From Haematobia irritans (taxonomy: Eukaryota > Arthropoda > Insecta > Diptera > Muscidae): DNA of 64,000 bases. A model generated the notes under the pieces. It was not told the DNA's origin, did not search any database, and saw only the letters and a list, made by a program, of their open reading frames with translations. Every line of letters begins with the position of its first letter. The first letter of the stretch is position 1. Positions 1 to 10,129 of the stretch are shown piece by piece. The stretch covers positions 70,770,632 to 70,834,631 of the forward strand of contig NC_134401.1 in NCBI RefSeq assembly GCF_050003625.1, given 5' to 3'. Both the position numbers and the translations under genes were made by a program.

Positions 1-229
1 ATAAAATATGTTTCATTGATTTCGTATTTGTTTGAAAAAAAACAATTAAAAAATCAAACATTCAAGTTTGTTACGATATGCAGGAAAACAAATCAATCAA
101 CTTCTTGTATGTTTGTCCCGTTTTATGAATAAATTATAAACTTTAAAGGCATAAAGTACTGCGAAATTTAAAAGCATATGCAAATATAGTCTATCTACAC
201 AGAAAAAAATATCACCAAAATATTTCCAA

Positions 230-870
230 TTAAAAAGTTAATTGAAGTTGAAAATTTTTTCATTTAATAAATTAATTGATACAATTAATTTTTTAATCAA
301 GATAGAAACATTAAGTTAATTAAGTCAATGATTGAAATTTTTAAAATTTTTAATTAAAAAATTAATTGATACAATAAACTTTTTAATCAAATTCGGAAGA
401 CTAATGGCGATTTCGATTGGGAAAAAAGGTGCAACATTCTCGAAATTGATTGCCACATATGAAGGACACTGTTATAGATTTTGGATCCTGTATCCCTCAA
501 AATGTTATGAATTAATAATAACTTTGGAATGACACTATCATTTGGGCGAAAATACAATGAGGGAAAAAGTAGTGTAAAACCAACACACAAAAAATTATCA
601 CCAACATTTTTTCAATTAAGCACTTAATTGAATTTGGAAACGGATTCAATTAATATGTTAATTGATTCAATTAATTATTTAATCAAATCCGAATAAAAAC
701 CAATTAAAAAATGATTGATATTTGTTACGTTTCCAATTAAAATATTAATTGATTCAATCAATTTGTTAATCAATTCGGAAATAATTTTCAATTACAAACG
801 TGATTGAAATTTTTTCCGTTTCCAATTACACATGTGATTGATCCAATCACCTTTGTGATTGAAATTGACT
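230..870. repeat. TTAATTGA/TCAATTAA-rich degenerate repeat block, copy 1
   Basis: Dozens of near-palindromic units built on TTAATTGA and TCAATTAA, spaced irregularly by 15-40 bases, with alternating variants such as gtgattga. Both strands read almost alike, so the block could fold into many alternative hairpins. The same type recurs at 2330-3060 and 47690-48000. Short ORFs here are by-products of AT-rich repeats. Confidence 0.75.
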
Positions 871-1200
871 AATTTTGATCAATGGAAAGAGCGAAAAGAG
901 AACAAGAGAATGGGTATTTATTCAACAATGTATGATGGAGAGATCAGCCTGTGGAAGTAACTCGTAACGAACGGTTGGTGTTTTGTTTTTCGCGTAAATT
1001 GAAAAACATGATTGGCGACATTCTGTCTGCTGCATTCAATATGTGTGCATAAATATTTTGAACGCAACAACAAATCATAGCAAAGGGTTGAAATAAATAA
1101 AGTGTGCAACAACAAACGACCACGTGGTAAAGGTTTGAAAAAAATATATGAGAGAACGCATTTGAAATTACCTGTGTTTGTGTTTTGTGGTATTGTAAAA

Positions 1201-1446
1201 ATGGAAAACAATCTACGTTTATTGAAGGTAAGAAATTGTGAAATGTGAATACGGGTTTCCATTGAAGCCTGTTTACATTAAACGGACTAAAATAATATAT
1301 TTTTTTTTATTCATTTCTTTTAGCGACCAATTTTATTTTGTGAAATTGACCAATCACTTGACCATCAACTCCATCATTTTATCAAATATATAAGAATATG
1401 TTTGCAACAAAAAAGTGGGTACCGTCTTGATCTTTTAAAATTATAA
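1201..1446 (+). CDS. Doubtful small two-exon ORF (49 aa after splicing)
   Basis: An ATG at 1201 opens nine codons that end at a good donor (AAG|GTAAGA, GT at 1228). A pyrimidine-rich tract and TTTTAG (AG at 1322-1323) then lead in phase into 40 codons that stop at 1444-1446. The intron would be 96 nt, a typical fly length. The predicted protein starts MENNLRLLK and continues RPILFCEIDQSLDHQLHHF. I recognise no family. The splice signals are the only support; chance is quite possible in AT-rich DNA. It would be nested in the GET3 intron on the same strand. Confidence 0.22.
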
Positions 1447-1789
1447 ATTTTTTTCACTCTTAGTTTTCTTAAAACCAAGAGCGGTATGGGTTTGTTGGAA
1501 GATTCACCTTGAAGTTGGGAAGTGGCGTTGGCATTAAATTGCATTTTTGCTTTACCTGCCTTTTTCAGTTTGAACCCAAGTAGAGAGCAGTATATCTGAT
1601 ATATAAACTAATGAGCTGAATTATGTAATGGTAAAAAAGTTCTTTCTTTTGGATTTAAAAACATGAAAAATATCCGAAAATAATAAAAATATGTATTTTT
1701 CATGTATATTTTTTTTTCTATTTCCAGAATTTACAAAGTATCATCAATATAATACCATATACTACACTGTTTTCCCATTATTTTTGTCT

Positions 1790-2700
1790 TTCATTGGTTC
1801 AAATTTTAATGGACGATTTCAATGTGTGGATTTTGGAAAGGAATTGTTACTAAAATTAAATTACCGAGCTCTTTAATACACCTTTTTATGCTAAAAGACT
1901 ACAACTACAAAAGAAGATTATAAATCTGTAACCTGGAACTAAGAATTGAACTTGATATTCTATGCAGGTAATGTTTAACAAAATTAATTTTTATTTGAAC
2001 AAAATTAAATTCAAATTATTCTAATTTAGCTTACAGGCTGCTGAATTATTGGAAATCTAGGCGCATCTACATATTAGAAGGAACATGCTAACATGGTTAT
2101 TATTATAAGGAAGATAATGATTTATATAATTTATTTTTTCACCCTATAGTTGTTATTGATAGTAATTGTATTAGTAAGTTATGTTAGAACAAAACACAAA
2201 TAACAAGAACCAAATTTATTTGTCTATTGCATAATTCAAAAAATAATAAAATATTGAATATGTTTTATAAGAAACACATATTTTCTTTTATTTCAAATAA
2301 AACTAAATACGATTTGGGGTCGCAATATATAAATTTTTTGATCGAAATTTATAGCCAATTTCAATTAATTATTTAATTGAATGAATCAAATAGTTGATTG
2401 ATTTTTGTCGCGAAATTAATTAAAATTTTAATTGATTCAATTAAAACTGTGAATGAATTTTATGTTAAAAATCAATCACGTTTTTAATTGATTCAATCAC
2501 ACAATTAATTGATTCCGTGACAAAAGTCAATTAAATTTTTAATTGAAAATCGTGTTGGTTTTCAATCAAAATGGGTGATTGATACTATCATTTTCGTGAT
2601 TGAAGACATTTCAATTAAAAAAATGATTGAATCCGCGATTTTCGTGATTGAAACCAAAAATTTTTTTTGTGTGAAGGCAACATATTTTTTGCGAAACGAA
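1790..2700 (+). repeat. Dispersed repeat family A, copy 1
   Basis: The segment from about 1905 to 2700 matches 46765-48000 in the same order, including the stretch with ttacaggctgctgaatt and agaaggaacatgct, and both copies run into TTAATTGA-rich DNA. The piece 1790-1905 matches 46050-46160 in inverted orientation. No coding sequence is recognisable. Copy 2 carries an extra insertion at 46800-47330 that is absent here, so this copy shows the empty site. Confidence 0.7.
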
Positions 2701-3060
2701 AACGCCCTAAGTCAGTCAAAAAAAGTAATGAAAATTTTTTTAATTAAAAATGCATTAACAATCAATTGTTAATCCAAATAAAAACTCTAAACCAATTCAG
2801 AAAGTAATTGAAAATAGTTTATCTTTTTAATTAAAAAATTAATTGAGTTTTGCGATCAACATCAATTAAAATTTTAATTGAATCAATTAAAAAATTAATT
2901 GAGATTTGCTAATGAAATCAATTAATTTTTTAATCAAGAATTTTTTCTTTGCCCAATTAAAACTGTGATTGATACTATCATTTTCGTGATTGAAGACATT
3001 TCAATTAAAAAATTAATTGGATCAATTACTTTCGTGATTGAATCCATTTTTTATGTGTAT
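2330..3060. repeat. TTAATTGA-rich degenerate repeat block, copy 2
   Basis: Same composition and motif as the block at 230-870. It includes a segment around 2560-2680 (ATGGGTGATTGATACTAT onward) found almost unchanged near 47895-48000 and repeated in part at 2960-3050 within this block. Confidence 0.75.
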
Positions 3061-3234
3061 ATAAAATGGTAACGATGCGTTAAATAAATCCCCATAACTT
3101 TACTAGAAGTTTTATTGACTGCATAATTTGAAAAAAAATTGTATCCAACAAATCACTAAAAATACTAAACATAATCCGTACATATTTCATATTTAATTAA
3201 TTGGAGTATATATCTAATATATTTTCTTTCGCAG

Positions 3235-3381
3235 ATCCAAGAGAAATATTTGGACCAGATCGCAGATTTATATGAAGACTTCCATGTAACAAAACTCCCT
3301 CTATTGGAAAAAGAAGTGCGAGGGGCCAACAACATAGAAAAATTCTCGGAAAATCTTTTACATCCATATACAGAAATGTAA
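3235..3381 (+). CDS. Get3: Last exon of GET3/ASNA1 ATPase (tail-anchored protein targeting)
   Basis: The exon encodes 48 codons and a TAA stop. The reading starts [20 protein letters not shown] and continues [10 protein letters not shown], which is the C-terminal signature of GET3/ASNA1/ArsA-type ATPases, followed by a variable tail ending HPYTEM. GET3 is a cytosolic homodimeric P-loop ATPase that hands tail-anchored membrane proteins to the ER receptor. Only the final ~48 of about 335 residues lie here; the ATPase core is outside the window. The acceptor is tttctttcgcag|ATC, phase 0, which matches the position where the Drosophila protein reads FK|IQEKY. This is the only conserved host coding exon I could recognise. 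Confidence 0.93.
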   Translation: MQEKYLDQIADLYEDFHVTKLPLLEKEVRGANNIEKFSENLLHPYTEM

Positions 3382-4656
3382 CACATTGATACTAGATCAG
3401 CAATTGTAACTGACCACGAATCGGTTGGGCCTCTTGGCCCTACTTTCATTTTAATTAATTTTAAATAACTTCTGCACATAGTAATGCTACGAAATTGTCA
3501 AATCGATTGAAAAGCGTAATTTTCTTTGAGTCGTCGTAAGAGTTCAAACGGGATTTCGATTAAAATTCGACTGATTTACAGCGCAGTCGCAGCACTGTAC
3601 GCCTTCAATATATTTTCAATAACCTAGTAATATTTAAAATATATATGTATGTTTTATTGTTTATTGGATAGTTATTTAGATGAAAACTTATATAGATGGT
3701 TCATCGGTATCAAGCTGCGGAAATATGAAATTTAATTTTGAGCTGCTTTGCTCTTTACGAAATAATGCGAAATTATTCTTTGGACCCAAAACAAAAAATG
3801 GAACTGACACATTTTTAGGATTATTTATTCAAACGTCGAGCTGAGCGGTTGTGTTCTCTAAATCGCATTATTTCAATTTAGCGTAATAGATAATACAAGG
3901 GAACAATGGTTCTGTTGATTAAGAACTAAATATTAATTCTAAGGTTATTTGGGACGCTGAATTCAAATCTGCACTTGGTTTCTTGTCTATCAGATCGACT
4001 TTTCGAGATGTGATGTACCAATACAATAAAGAAACGACGATGCGTTCTTGTTTACTTCAAAATGTTATACATAGTGCTTTTATTAAAAAAATAAAGTAAA
4101 TCAGAAAAGACTGATTTAGCGGTTGACATAAAAACGTCGACCTTTTTTTAAATTTGAAAAATGTTCATTCCATTTTCTGTGATTGAAATGACATCTAAAC
4201 CCACACTGAAAAAAAGCATTCACGGCTCTAAAGATTTTGTCTTTACGCTAATGATTTTGGTATTGATTCTGAGCCAAAGAGCAGAGAATTGAAGTGAGGA
4301 CACATTTACGTCTCAATTCTCTTTTACTACAAGTGAAAGTTGCTTTATTTTTCAATTAAAAAACGACTTTAAAATAATGTGTTAAAAAAAAAACATAATG
4401 TGTTAAAGCGATTTCAATAATTTGGAATTTTTTTTCAGAAATATTCGGGAATGTTCTGGATTTCCCTTCAAATAGATTTCACCTTCTACTTTGATTTCCC
4501 CCCAAAAATTTTTGGTTGTTCTTGGTTTCTCGTGCAACAAGATTTTTGGAAATCGCTTGCCGAAAAATGAATGTCTGGAAATCATATTATTTGCAGAGGA
4601 AAATGTAAACATATATAATCACATATGTGGTACAATTCTTTTATTTCTAAGTTTGT
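3382..4656. other. 3' flank of GET3 and unclassified repeat DNA
   Basis: Non-coding. A plausible 3' UTR follows the GET3 stop; AATAAA occurs near 4025. From about 4203 a repeat begins with cactgaaaaaa and resembles 53450-53520 (shared text around ttttggtattgattc). No gene seen. Confidence 0.5.
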
Positions 4657-4662
4657 GGCAAA

Positions 4663-4862
4663 ATGTTGAGTGCTATTCCCAAGGTTTTTGAAAATATGGT
4701 TACTGATGTTTTGTCGCATGGCATTTCTTCGATACTGGATCCATGCCAGCATGGTTTTCGTAAGGGTCTATCGACTACTACGATCGTGGTGGAATTTACT
4801 TCTCATGTTATTAATCAGTTTGTTGTTGGGAATCAGAATCATGTTATTTATACCGATTTTAG
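4663..4862 (+). pseudogene. LINE reverse transcriptase, N-terminal fragment
   Basis: Encodes SAIPKVFENMVTDVLSHGIS, then CQHGFRKG and HVIYTDF, the start of the RT fingers and palm. It stops abruptly at CCGATTTTAG, where the LOA-type element inserts. The reading resumes at 7427 with the same ten bases and then SKGFDRANHKLLLYKL. Confidence 0.85.
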
Positions 4863-5027
4863 GTTAGGTTAGGTTGTAGAGGGTGACATCAATGTTTTAT
4901 ATTGATGCCCATTTAGACCAGTATAGGTCCATTGTGATCCCTCGATGTGATTTTTCAATCTATCTTCTTCCGATGCGGCCGCCTCGTCCCAGAAACTTCC
5001 CTCTGCTCGTTCTCTTTGAAAGAAATC

Positions 5028-6079
5028 TCAGAATAACCCACCAGAGGCCCTGATGAAGGCAAGTATGTTCCTTAAGCTGCACTCCCGTAGATCAGTGAGA
5101 GTCTGAAAGAAAAAGGAGCCCAGTATCTTGTTTCTTTTAAAGGATAAAGCTGGGCACTGGCACAGGAAGTGGTACGAGTCCTCCGTAACTTCCGGGTCCA
5201 GGCACCATCTACAGATATCATCGTCTTTAAGTCCTATTCTTACCATGTGTTTCCCAAGTGTGTTGTGTCCTGTTATAATACCAATCTGTGGCCGTAATTC
5301 CTCTCTGCTCATCGACAACAAAATTTCGCAGTTTCTACGTTTCTTTTCATCCTATATCAACTTGGTTTGCTCGCAACCAACCGAAGAGACCCAGCGCATA
5401 CGCCATTGCTCATCATATTTAACCTCTATCCTGTAATGATAAGAAGATAGTGGAGGAAAAACGTCCGCTAGGACATTGTTCGTTCCACGAGCACCCTCCT
5501 TAGCCAGCACATCCGCTTCCTCATTTCCTATTATCCCATAGTGCCCAGGTACCCAGCACAGAGTTATATTATGCTGTTCAGTGAGAACCTTGAGTTCTCG
5601 ACGACAGCGGCTGACTACCCTAGACCTTATGACAGTACTGCACAATGCTTTTATAGCTGCCTGACTGTCGATGAAGAAGCTGATATCGCTTCTGTATAAC
5701 GGCCTCATCAACAGCGATTCAGCAGCCTTCGTGATCGCATAAATCTCAGCCTGAAAAATACTGCAATCACTATCCAGCGTGTAAGACTTCCTTATACCTA
5801 GTTCACTACAATAGATTCCGCTGCCCGTTCCTTCCTCCATCTTCGATCCGTCCGTATACATGTTCAGGGTTCCGAAGGGTATCTTCCTGTCTTCCCACTC
5901 TTCCATACTTGGTATAATGTACGTCGGTTTGTGATGATAAACATGCTCCGTGGCCATATGGTCCGTCTCTCTATACTGCTCGTCCAAAATTTCAGTATGC
6001 CTGCAGGTTGTCCTCTCCAGCGTGTTCAAGCTCCTCAGTCTCAGAAGTGTCAGTTCAGCTATTTTCCTTACGTGTAAAT
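5028..6079 (-). pseudogene. LOA-type ORF2 C-terminal part: RNase H and zinc-binding tail
   Basis: Reads from about 6079 (..DLHVRKIAELTLLRLRSLNT) down to 5028. RNase H motifs are YTDGSK, QAEIYAI, FIDSQAAI and WVPGHYGIIGNEEADVLAKE, so all catalytic acidic residues are present. After KLI a TAG at 5352-5354 interrupts the frame; the same frame continues with DEKKRRN and ends with CRWC...HFLCQCP, the CCHC-like tail typical of these LINEs. One nonsense codon and the insertion at 6080-6347 inactivate it. Confidence 0.82.
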
Positions 6080-6347
6080 CAAGGCATATTAATTAAAGGT
6101 AAAGTCACGAGCAAGCGTGTGTACCCCCCCATGATATTAATAATGTCAAAATAAAAAGGCAGATCACTCAAGTTTTGTTTGTATGTGTAGTGTTGTTGTG
6201 TTTGTGTATGTGTAGTGTTGTTGTATTGTTGAATGCATATATAAAACATCAACATTGTTGAATACTAAACGTAAATAAAGCCTTTGACAAGATGAATGTC
6301 GATATTAGTCACCTGATTGCATGACTTTACCTCTTTAATATGCCTTG
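6080..6347. repeat. 268-bp insertion with ~27-bp imperfect inverted ends
   Basis: The left end begins CAAGGCATATTAATTAAAGG (6080) and the right end is its imperfect reverse complement, ending TTAATATGCCTTG (6335-6347); both continue inward with GGTAAAGTCA. It interrupts the LOA RT/RNase H frame between GAMRTT and LDLHVRK. Inside are a TATATAAAAC motif near 6238 and an AATAAA near 6275, so a small LTR is a less likely alternative to a MITE. Confidence 0.6.
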
Positions 6348-7426
6348 CGTGGTCCTCATGGCACCTGTCATATAGATGAGGGCAGTCCTATTTATCCTGT
6401 TTATTCTCGATATATGATTTTGGTGTTTCACGATCGTCCACCAAACATGACAGCCATATGTGGCCACAGGTCTTACAACCGCGGTATAAATCCAGGCAAA
6501 AAGAGAAGGCCTCATTCCCCATCTCTGCCCGACCAATTTTTGACACGAGTATAGTGCCGCATAGGCCCTCTTAATGCGATCGGCAGTATTATCCATCCAG
6601 TTCAGCCTGAAGTCCAAAATAACTCCTAGGTACCTTGCTGATTTCGAGAGCGTCAACTCTATGTTCTGGAATACAGGAGACTTGTACCCGATAACCTTTC
6701 TCCTCCTGGTGAACAATACCAACTCCGTCTTACTAGGGTTCACCCCTAAACCGCATCCTAGAGTCCATTCCGAGAGATACTGCAAAGACTCACTCAGCAC
6801 ATCCGCAATAGAGTCGAGGAATTTCCCCGATACCATTATCACAATGTCATCCGCGTATGCCACTACCTTGATACCCTTACTCGTCAGTCCAAGCAATACC
6901 TCGTTCACCACCAATAGCCACAGTAAAGGTGATATAACTCCTCCCTGTGGCAGTCCTCTAGTGGTCCTAGCCCTCCTTGTGGAGCCCGCTAGCTCGACCA
7001 CCATGTCCCTGCTTAGCAACATCAACTCGATCCACTTTATAACGAATTTCTCAACACTATACCTGTCTAATGCATGTACCACCTTATCAATTTTCGTATA
7101 ATTAAAAGCACCTTCAATGTCCAGAAACGCCGCCAATGTATAGTCGCCATAAGTCATGGATCTCTCTATGTGATGCACCACTGAGTGCAGGGCAGATTCT
7201 ACAGATCTGCCCTTAATATAGGCATGCTGACAGGTTGATAGTTTCCTGTCCAACTGGTTCCTTATATGTTCATCCAGTATCCTCTCCATCGTTTTTAACA
7301 AGAAGGATGATAAGCTTATTGGTCTAAAATCCTTCGCCGTACCATGTGATAACTTCCCCGCTTTAGGAATGAAGATTACCTTAACCTTCCGCCAGGGCTT
7401 TGGTATATATCCAAGACGCAATGAGG
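6348..7426 (-). pseudogene. LOA-type reverse transcriptase domain
   Basis: Starts at the truncation point (LRLGYIPKPWRKVKVIFIPK) and contains FRPISLSSF, the palm motif around FLDIEGAFN, GLPQGGVISPLLW, the catalytic YADD and the C-terminal HVWWTIV. It ends in the inverted repeat at 6347. The endonuclease and the N-terminal RT part were never copied (5' truncation). Apart from that the domain reads without a stop, so insertion is fairly recent. Confidence 0.88.
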
Positions 7427-8449
7427 CCGATTTTAGTAAGGGTTTTGACCGGGCGAATCATAAGCTCTTGTTATATAAGCTGGATAGGATTGGATTGGCC
7501 AGTGCCCTTTTGGCTGGGATTTCGTCGTATCTTGATTGCCGTACGCAGATTGTGTCTTTTGGTGATTCCTATTCAAGGTGCTTTGATGTCCCATCAGGTG
7601 TGCCTCAGGGTAGTCATTTGGGGCCTGTCTTATTTTTGTTATTTATAAACGATTTACCTTAGTCCGTGGTTAACTCTAGAATTTTGATGTATGCTGATGA
7701 CGTCAAGTTATTCTCCTCGTTTGATAATTCTGATCAGGTGCATTTATTACAAGTTGATTTGGATAGCTTTGATGATTGGTGTAGGGTAAATCTGATGGAT
7801 TTGAACTTGAGGAAATGCAAGTTTATGCGATTCTTTTGGTCTAGGCCTATTGATGTTCGGTATAGTATACGGGGCTCGTTATTGCAAGAGGTTGATTCTT
7901 TTGTTGATCATTGTTATGGATCGTAGGTTTAATTTTAATGGTCATATTGATTCGATGGTGAGTAAGGCGTATGGAGTTCTAGGGTTCATAACGCGTTGGG
8001 CGAAGGAGTTTTCGGACCCTTATGTTACAAAGAGGCTTTTTACTGCCCTTGTTAGACCCATTCTAGAGTATGGTTCTATCGTGTGGGATCCTCAGTATGA
8101 AGTTTACATTGATAGGATAGAATCGGTTCAGAAGCAGTTCTTGTTGTTCGCTTTGAGACATCTTCATTGGAACAGTGACTTTGTTCTTCCTTCATACACT
8201 TCTAGATTGAGGCTGATTAATTTGCCTATTCTTAGGAGCCGACGGACGATGTTGAGCTCCATGATGATGTATAGGTTAGTTAGTGGGGATATTCCATGTT
8301 CGGAATTGATATCTAGGATTAGGATAAATGTTCCTTTTAGGGCATCTAGGAATTACCAGTTTCTTTACATTGATTTTCAACGTTCGAATTATGCTTCTGT
8401 GGAGCCTATTCGTAGGATGTGTATTATTTTTAATTCAATCTATCATCTA
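7427..8449 (+). pseudogene. LINE reverse transcriptase, middle and thumb
   Basis: Continues the fragment at 4663-4862: SGVPQGSHLGPVLF, FINDLP, then TAG at 7660-7662, MYADDVKLF with the catalytic aspartates, a frameshift near 7900, and the thumb (WAKEFSDPYVT, LVRPILEYGS). The frame is cut at CAT CTA (8447-8449) by the rosa-like transposon and resumes at 9384. At least one nonsense codon and one frameshift are present apart from the insertions. Confidence 0.85.
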
Positions 8450-9381
8450 AAGGGTGATTCTTTTGAGGTTAGGATTTTCATGCATTAGTATTTGACAGAT
8501 CACGTGGGATTTCAGACATAGTGTCAAAGAGAAAGATGCTCAGTATGCTTTGACATTTCATCATGAATAGACGAACGATCTGCCACAACGTCGAATTTTC
8601 AGTGAATGGGCCCTAGAAAAGTTGGCAGAAAATCCGCTTTTTTATCGACAAATTTTGTTCAGCGATGAGGCTCATTTCTGGTTGAATGGCTACGTAAATA
8701 AGCAAAATTGCCGCATTTGGAGTGAAGAGCAACCAGAAGCCGTTCAAGAACTGCCCATGCATCCCGAAAAATGCACTGTTTGGTGTGGTTTGTACGCTGG
8801 TGGAATCATTGGACCGTATTTTTTCAAAGATGCTGTTGGACGCAACGTTACGGTGAATGGCGATCGCTATCGTTTGATGCTAACAAACTTTTTGTTGCCA
8901 AAAATGGAAGAACTGAACTTGGTTGACATGTGGTTTCAACAAGATGGCGCTACATGCCACACAGCTCGCGATTCTATGGCCATTTTGAGGGAAAACTTCG
9001 GAGAACAATTCATCTCAAGAAATGGACCGGTAAGTTGGCCACCAAGATCATGCGATTTGACGCCTTTAGACTATTTTTTGTGGGGCTACGTCAAGTCTAA
9101 AGTCTACAGAAATAAGCCAGCAACTATTCCAGCTTTGGAAGACAACATTTCCGAAGAAATTCGGGCTATTCCGGCCGAAATGCTCGAAAAAGTTGCCCAA
9201 AATTGGACTTTCCGAATGGACCACCTAAGACGCAGCCGCGGTCAACATTTAAATGAAATTATCTTCAAAAAGTAAATGTCATGGACCAATCTAACGTTTC
9301 AAATAAAGAACCGATGAGATTTTGCAAATTTTATGCGTTTTTTTTTTTAAAAAGTTATCAAGCTCTTAACAAATCACCCTT
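8450..9381 (+). mobile_element. rosa-like (DD41D) Tc1/mariner transposon, internally deleted
   Basis: Ends are inverted: AAGGGTGATT at 8450 and AATCACCCTT ending at 9381, flanked by TA duplications (8448-8449 and 9382-9383), the target of the IS630-Tc1-mariner superfamily. At 932 bp it is shorter than a full element because the N-terminal half of the transposase is missing. Removing it with one TA restores the host LINE frame exactly. Confidence 0.88.
8571..9275 (+). pseudogene. DD41D transposase, C-terminal two thirds
   Basis: Opens after a TAG at 8568-8570 with TNDLPQRRIFSEW, then the first catalytic aspartate in QILFSDEAHFWLNGYVNKQN, the second in WFQQDGATCHT and the third in CDLTPLDYFLWGYVKSKVY. 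Forty-one residues separate the second and third aspartates, the DD41D spacing of the rosa clade. It ends NEIIFKK, TAA 9273-9275. The helix-turn-helix DNA-binding region is absent, so no active enzyme is expected. A relative with the N-terminus present lies at 54585-55696. Confidence 0.88.
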
Positions 9382-9383
9382 TA

Positions 9384-9446
9384 GTTGACACTAACCTTAG
9401 TATTGATATGATGAAGTCTAGAATTTTAGCATATTTGGATAACTAA
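9384..9446 (+). pseudogene. LINE ORF2 C-terminal tail downstream of rosa insertion
   Basis: Twenty codons, VDTNLSIDMMKSRILAYLDN and TAA at 9444-9446, in frame with 8449 once the transposon is removed. This is too short to stand alone; the junction with the RT frame is what supports it. Confidence 0.75.
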
Positions 9447-9755
9447 TACATTAGTTTTATTGAATAACCTAATATTTTGTGTTTTAATATACCCGGCTGA
9501 TGAGTCCTTCTCTGTAGCTGGTCAAATCCCTCTGCCTCCACCCCGCCATGGTCCGGATCATGGTGTGTACGCTGTCCCTACGTCATGGGGTCGAGGCCCT
9601 CACGGCCGGAAGGGGTGGGAAAGTGAGCGATGGGACCGTTCGAAAGAACAAAAAAAATGCGAAGAAACTCATTTATGAATTTTCATATTCTGAAAAATTC
9701 AAATTTGCGGATTATTTTGTATTTTGTGCTTCTATGAATAAATAAAAACAAATAA
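9447..9755 (+). other. Probable LINE 3' UTR with GC-rich block
   Basis: About 9490-9650 is conspicuously GC-rich for this window, and AATAAA occurs near 9737. The block contains CTGATGAGTCC at 9498-9508 and GAAA downstream, which superficially resembles a hammerhead ribozyme core (see findings). No protein family recognised. Confidence 0.45.
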
Positions 9756-10129
9756 TTTTGTGAAGCATACATCTTTTTCCCGACGGCGACAAAGCTTAAT
9801 GCTACGTTCGCACTAGACACGAAATCCTCGTAAACGAGGATTTTGGCCGAAATCCTCCTAGATTTCAGTAGATTTGCAATACGCAAATATCAGCTGTCTC
9901 GTAGAGGATTTCAACAAAATCTTTTTCAAAATCCCCTATACTGCCTTGTACAACTGTGGTTTTAGTACTAAAAATGTCCTTTTTGCAACCCTGCCCCAAT
10001 TTTCCTTGTAGATGAATGTATGTGTTCGTGTACACATACGGTTTTGTGTTTGTATGGATATATTTACAAACAGCTGTTATATCCTCAAATCTACGAAATC
10101 TTGTTATTTTTTTTATTATAAATGACTTA
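9756..10129. other. Unclassified non-coding DNA
   Basis: Contains a short inverted repeat (aaatcctcgta / acgaggattt near 9822-9844). No gene seen. Confidence 0.4.

Larger units (their letters stand above)
1..3234 (+). other. Probable last intron of the GET3 gene, filled with repeats
   Basis: This stretch lies directly upstream of the acceptor (pyrimidine-rich tract ending in gcag at 3231-3234) of the GET3 terminal exon. I looked for upstream GET3 exons (P-loop, switch motifs, the segment before the C-terminal exon) and found none, so the rest of the gene should lie left of the window and the intron should exceed 3.2 kb. The sequence holds two TTAATTGA-rich blocks, one copy of a dispersed repeat shared with 46.8-48.0 kb, and one doubtful small ORF. 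Confidence 0.55.
4863..7426 (-). mobile_element. 5'-truncated LOA-type LINE inserted in another LINE
   Basis: Flanked by a 10-bp target duplication CCGATTTTAG (4853-4862 and 7427-7436). Its 3' end on the minus strand lies at 4863 and ends in a short array of TTAGG-like units (plus strand aggttaggttaggttg) rather than poly(A). It encodes the second half of RT, an RNase H domain and a C-terminal CCHC-like tail. RT followed by RNase H, with GLPQGGVISPLLW and YADDIVIM, suggests the LOA clade; I or R1-related clades are alternatives. Confidence 0.85.
4657..9755 (+). mobile_element. 5'-truncated non-LTR retrotransposon (LINE), split by two insertions
   Basis: Three collinear pieces, 4657-4862, 7427-8449 and 9384-9755, rebuild one reverse transcriptase reading frame closely related to the complete LINE at 39.6-44.2 kb (shared runs such as WAKEFSDPYVT and EYGSIVWDPQY). 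The 5' end is cut off inside the RT domain at SAIPK. Insertions are a LOA-type LINE (4863-7426) and a rosa-like transposon (8450-9381). The last part, with AATAAA near 9737, is taken as the 3' UTR. Confidence 0.85.

Noticed and set aside
918..1262. 114-codon minus-strand ORF as a gene
   Set aside because: No motif, low-complexity composition, and it overlaps the plus-strand splice-signal ORF; neither is strong.
3165..3479. 104-codon minus-strand ORF over the GET3 exon
   Set aside because: It is the antisense shadow of a conserved exon on the plus strand.
4861..4876. Interstitial telomere repeat (TTAGG)n
   Set aside because: Only about three units and always at LOA 3' ends, so it is treated as the LINE tail.
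6574..7101. 175-codon plus-strand ORF
   Set aside because: Shadow of the LOA reverse transcriptase on the minus strand.
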